From the NCBI GenBank assembly GCA_018901655.1, contig JAHIEG010000007.1, positions 1 through 36,255 on the forward strand: 36,255 nucleotides of DNA, in the 5' to 3' direction. The position numbers were made by a program, and so were the translations under genes. This stretch comes from Nanobdellota archaeon (GTDB lineage: Archaea; Aenigmatarchaeota; Aenigmatarchaeia; Aenigmatarchaeales; Aenigmatarchaeaceae). The notes below the pieces were generated by a model. It searched no databases, was not told where the DNA came from, and saw only the letters and a program-made list of their open reading frames with translations. Positions 35,957 through 36,255 of the stretch are shown piece by piece; within the stretch, counting starts at the first letter, position 1, and each line of letters starts with the position of its first letter.

Positions 35957-35995
35957 AATTATAGTTAAATAGGAAGGGATTTAAATGAGTAGCAT

Positions 35996-36199
35996 CTATT
36001 TAACCAAGTGAACTGCGTCCTGTAAAATGTTTAGCTCATTTTCAGAAAATTCTCTAAGAAAGACAGAATTTCGATCTGAAAGTTTTTTAGCCACGTTTTC
36101 ATTTATTTCATACGCAATTTTACCATCACCATAATGCATTTTGACATACTCCAAATCGGTCAATTTGCCCATAATATAATTAAATGGTTTACTGTACAA
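35996..36199 (-). CDS. Small hypothetical protein
   Basis: 67-aa ORF; alternative start at 36172. Confidence 0.5.
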   Translation of the reverse strand: MYSKPFNYIMGKLTDLEYVKMHYGDGKIAYEINENVAKKLSDRNSVFLREFSENELNILQDAVHLVK

Positions 36200-36255
36200 A
36201 TCATCATTTCCAAGTTCTATAAAATCAAGAGATATGTATAAACCGTTCTTTCCGC

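Noticed and set aside
1-36255. CRISPR array, rRNA and tRNA genes
   Set aside because: No regularly spaced repeats or recognisable tRNA/rRNA cores were found by reading both strands; a tRNAscan/Rfam run would be decisive.

Overview
AT-rich archaeal chromosome segment. Archaeal markers are diphthamide synthase Dph2, GGGP synthase, RNAP subunit L, TFS, a split Hef/XPF, Hjc and an ATP-dependent DNA ligase; a DPANN-like origin is inferred, not proven. About 50 CDSs are supported. No rRNA, tRNA or CRISPR array was recognised. The main discovery is a ~6.5 kb cargo-carrying transposon at 13628-20102. It has 11-bp perfect terminal inverted repeats (GGCTTTGTGTA), subterminal 12-mer repeats (TGTGTAWWAAGT) and a perfect 9-bp target-site duplication (GGAATATCC). 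It carries a DDE transposase with a SWIM zinc finger, a divergent ribbon-helix-helix gene, a single-chain type IIG-like restriction-modification protein and a two-gene membrane-protein module. Removing it in silico restores the signal peptidase stop codon in frame and places the TFS promoter directly downstream. Other highlights: a structured ncRNA candidate with two tandem C(UUCG)G hairpins (5764-5865, minus strand); a second ncRNA candidate (21240-21330); a LAGLIDADG intein six residues after the DNA ligase nucleotidyl-lysine; a duplicated 40-bp promoter/operator ahead of two genes in an amide/acyl-transfer and transporter cluster; and an extended-TATA promoter class (TTTAAATYCYTTT) shared by many small accessory genes.
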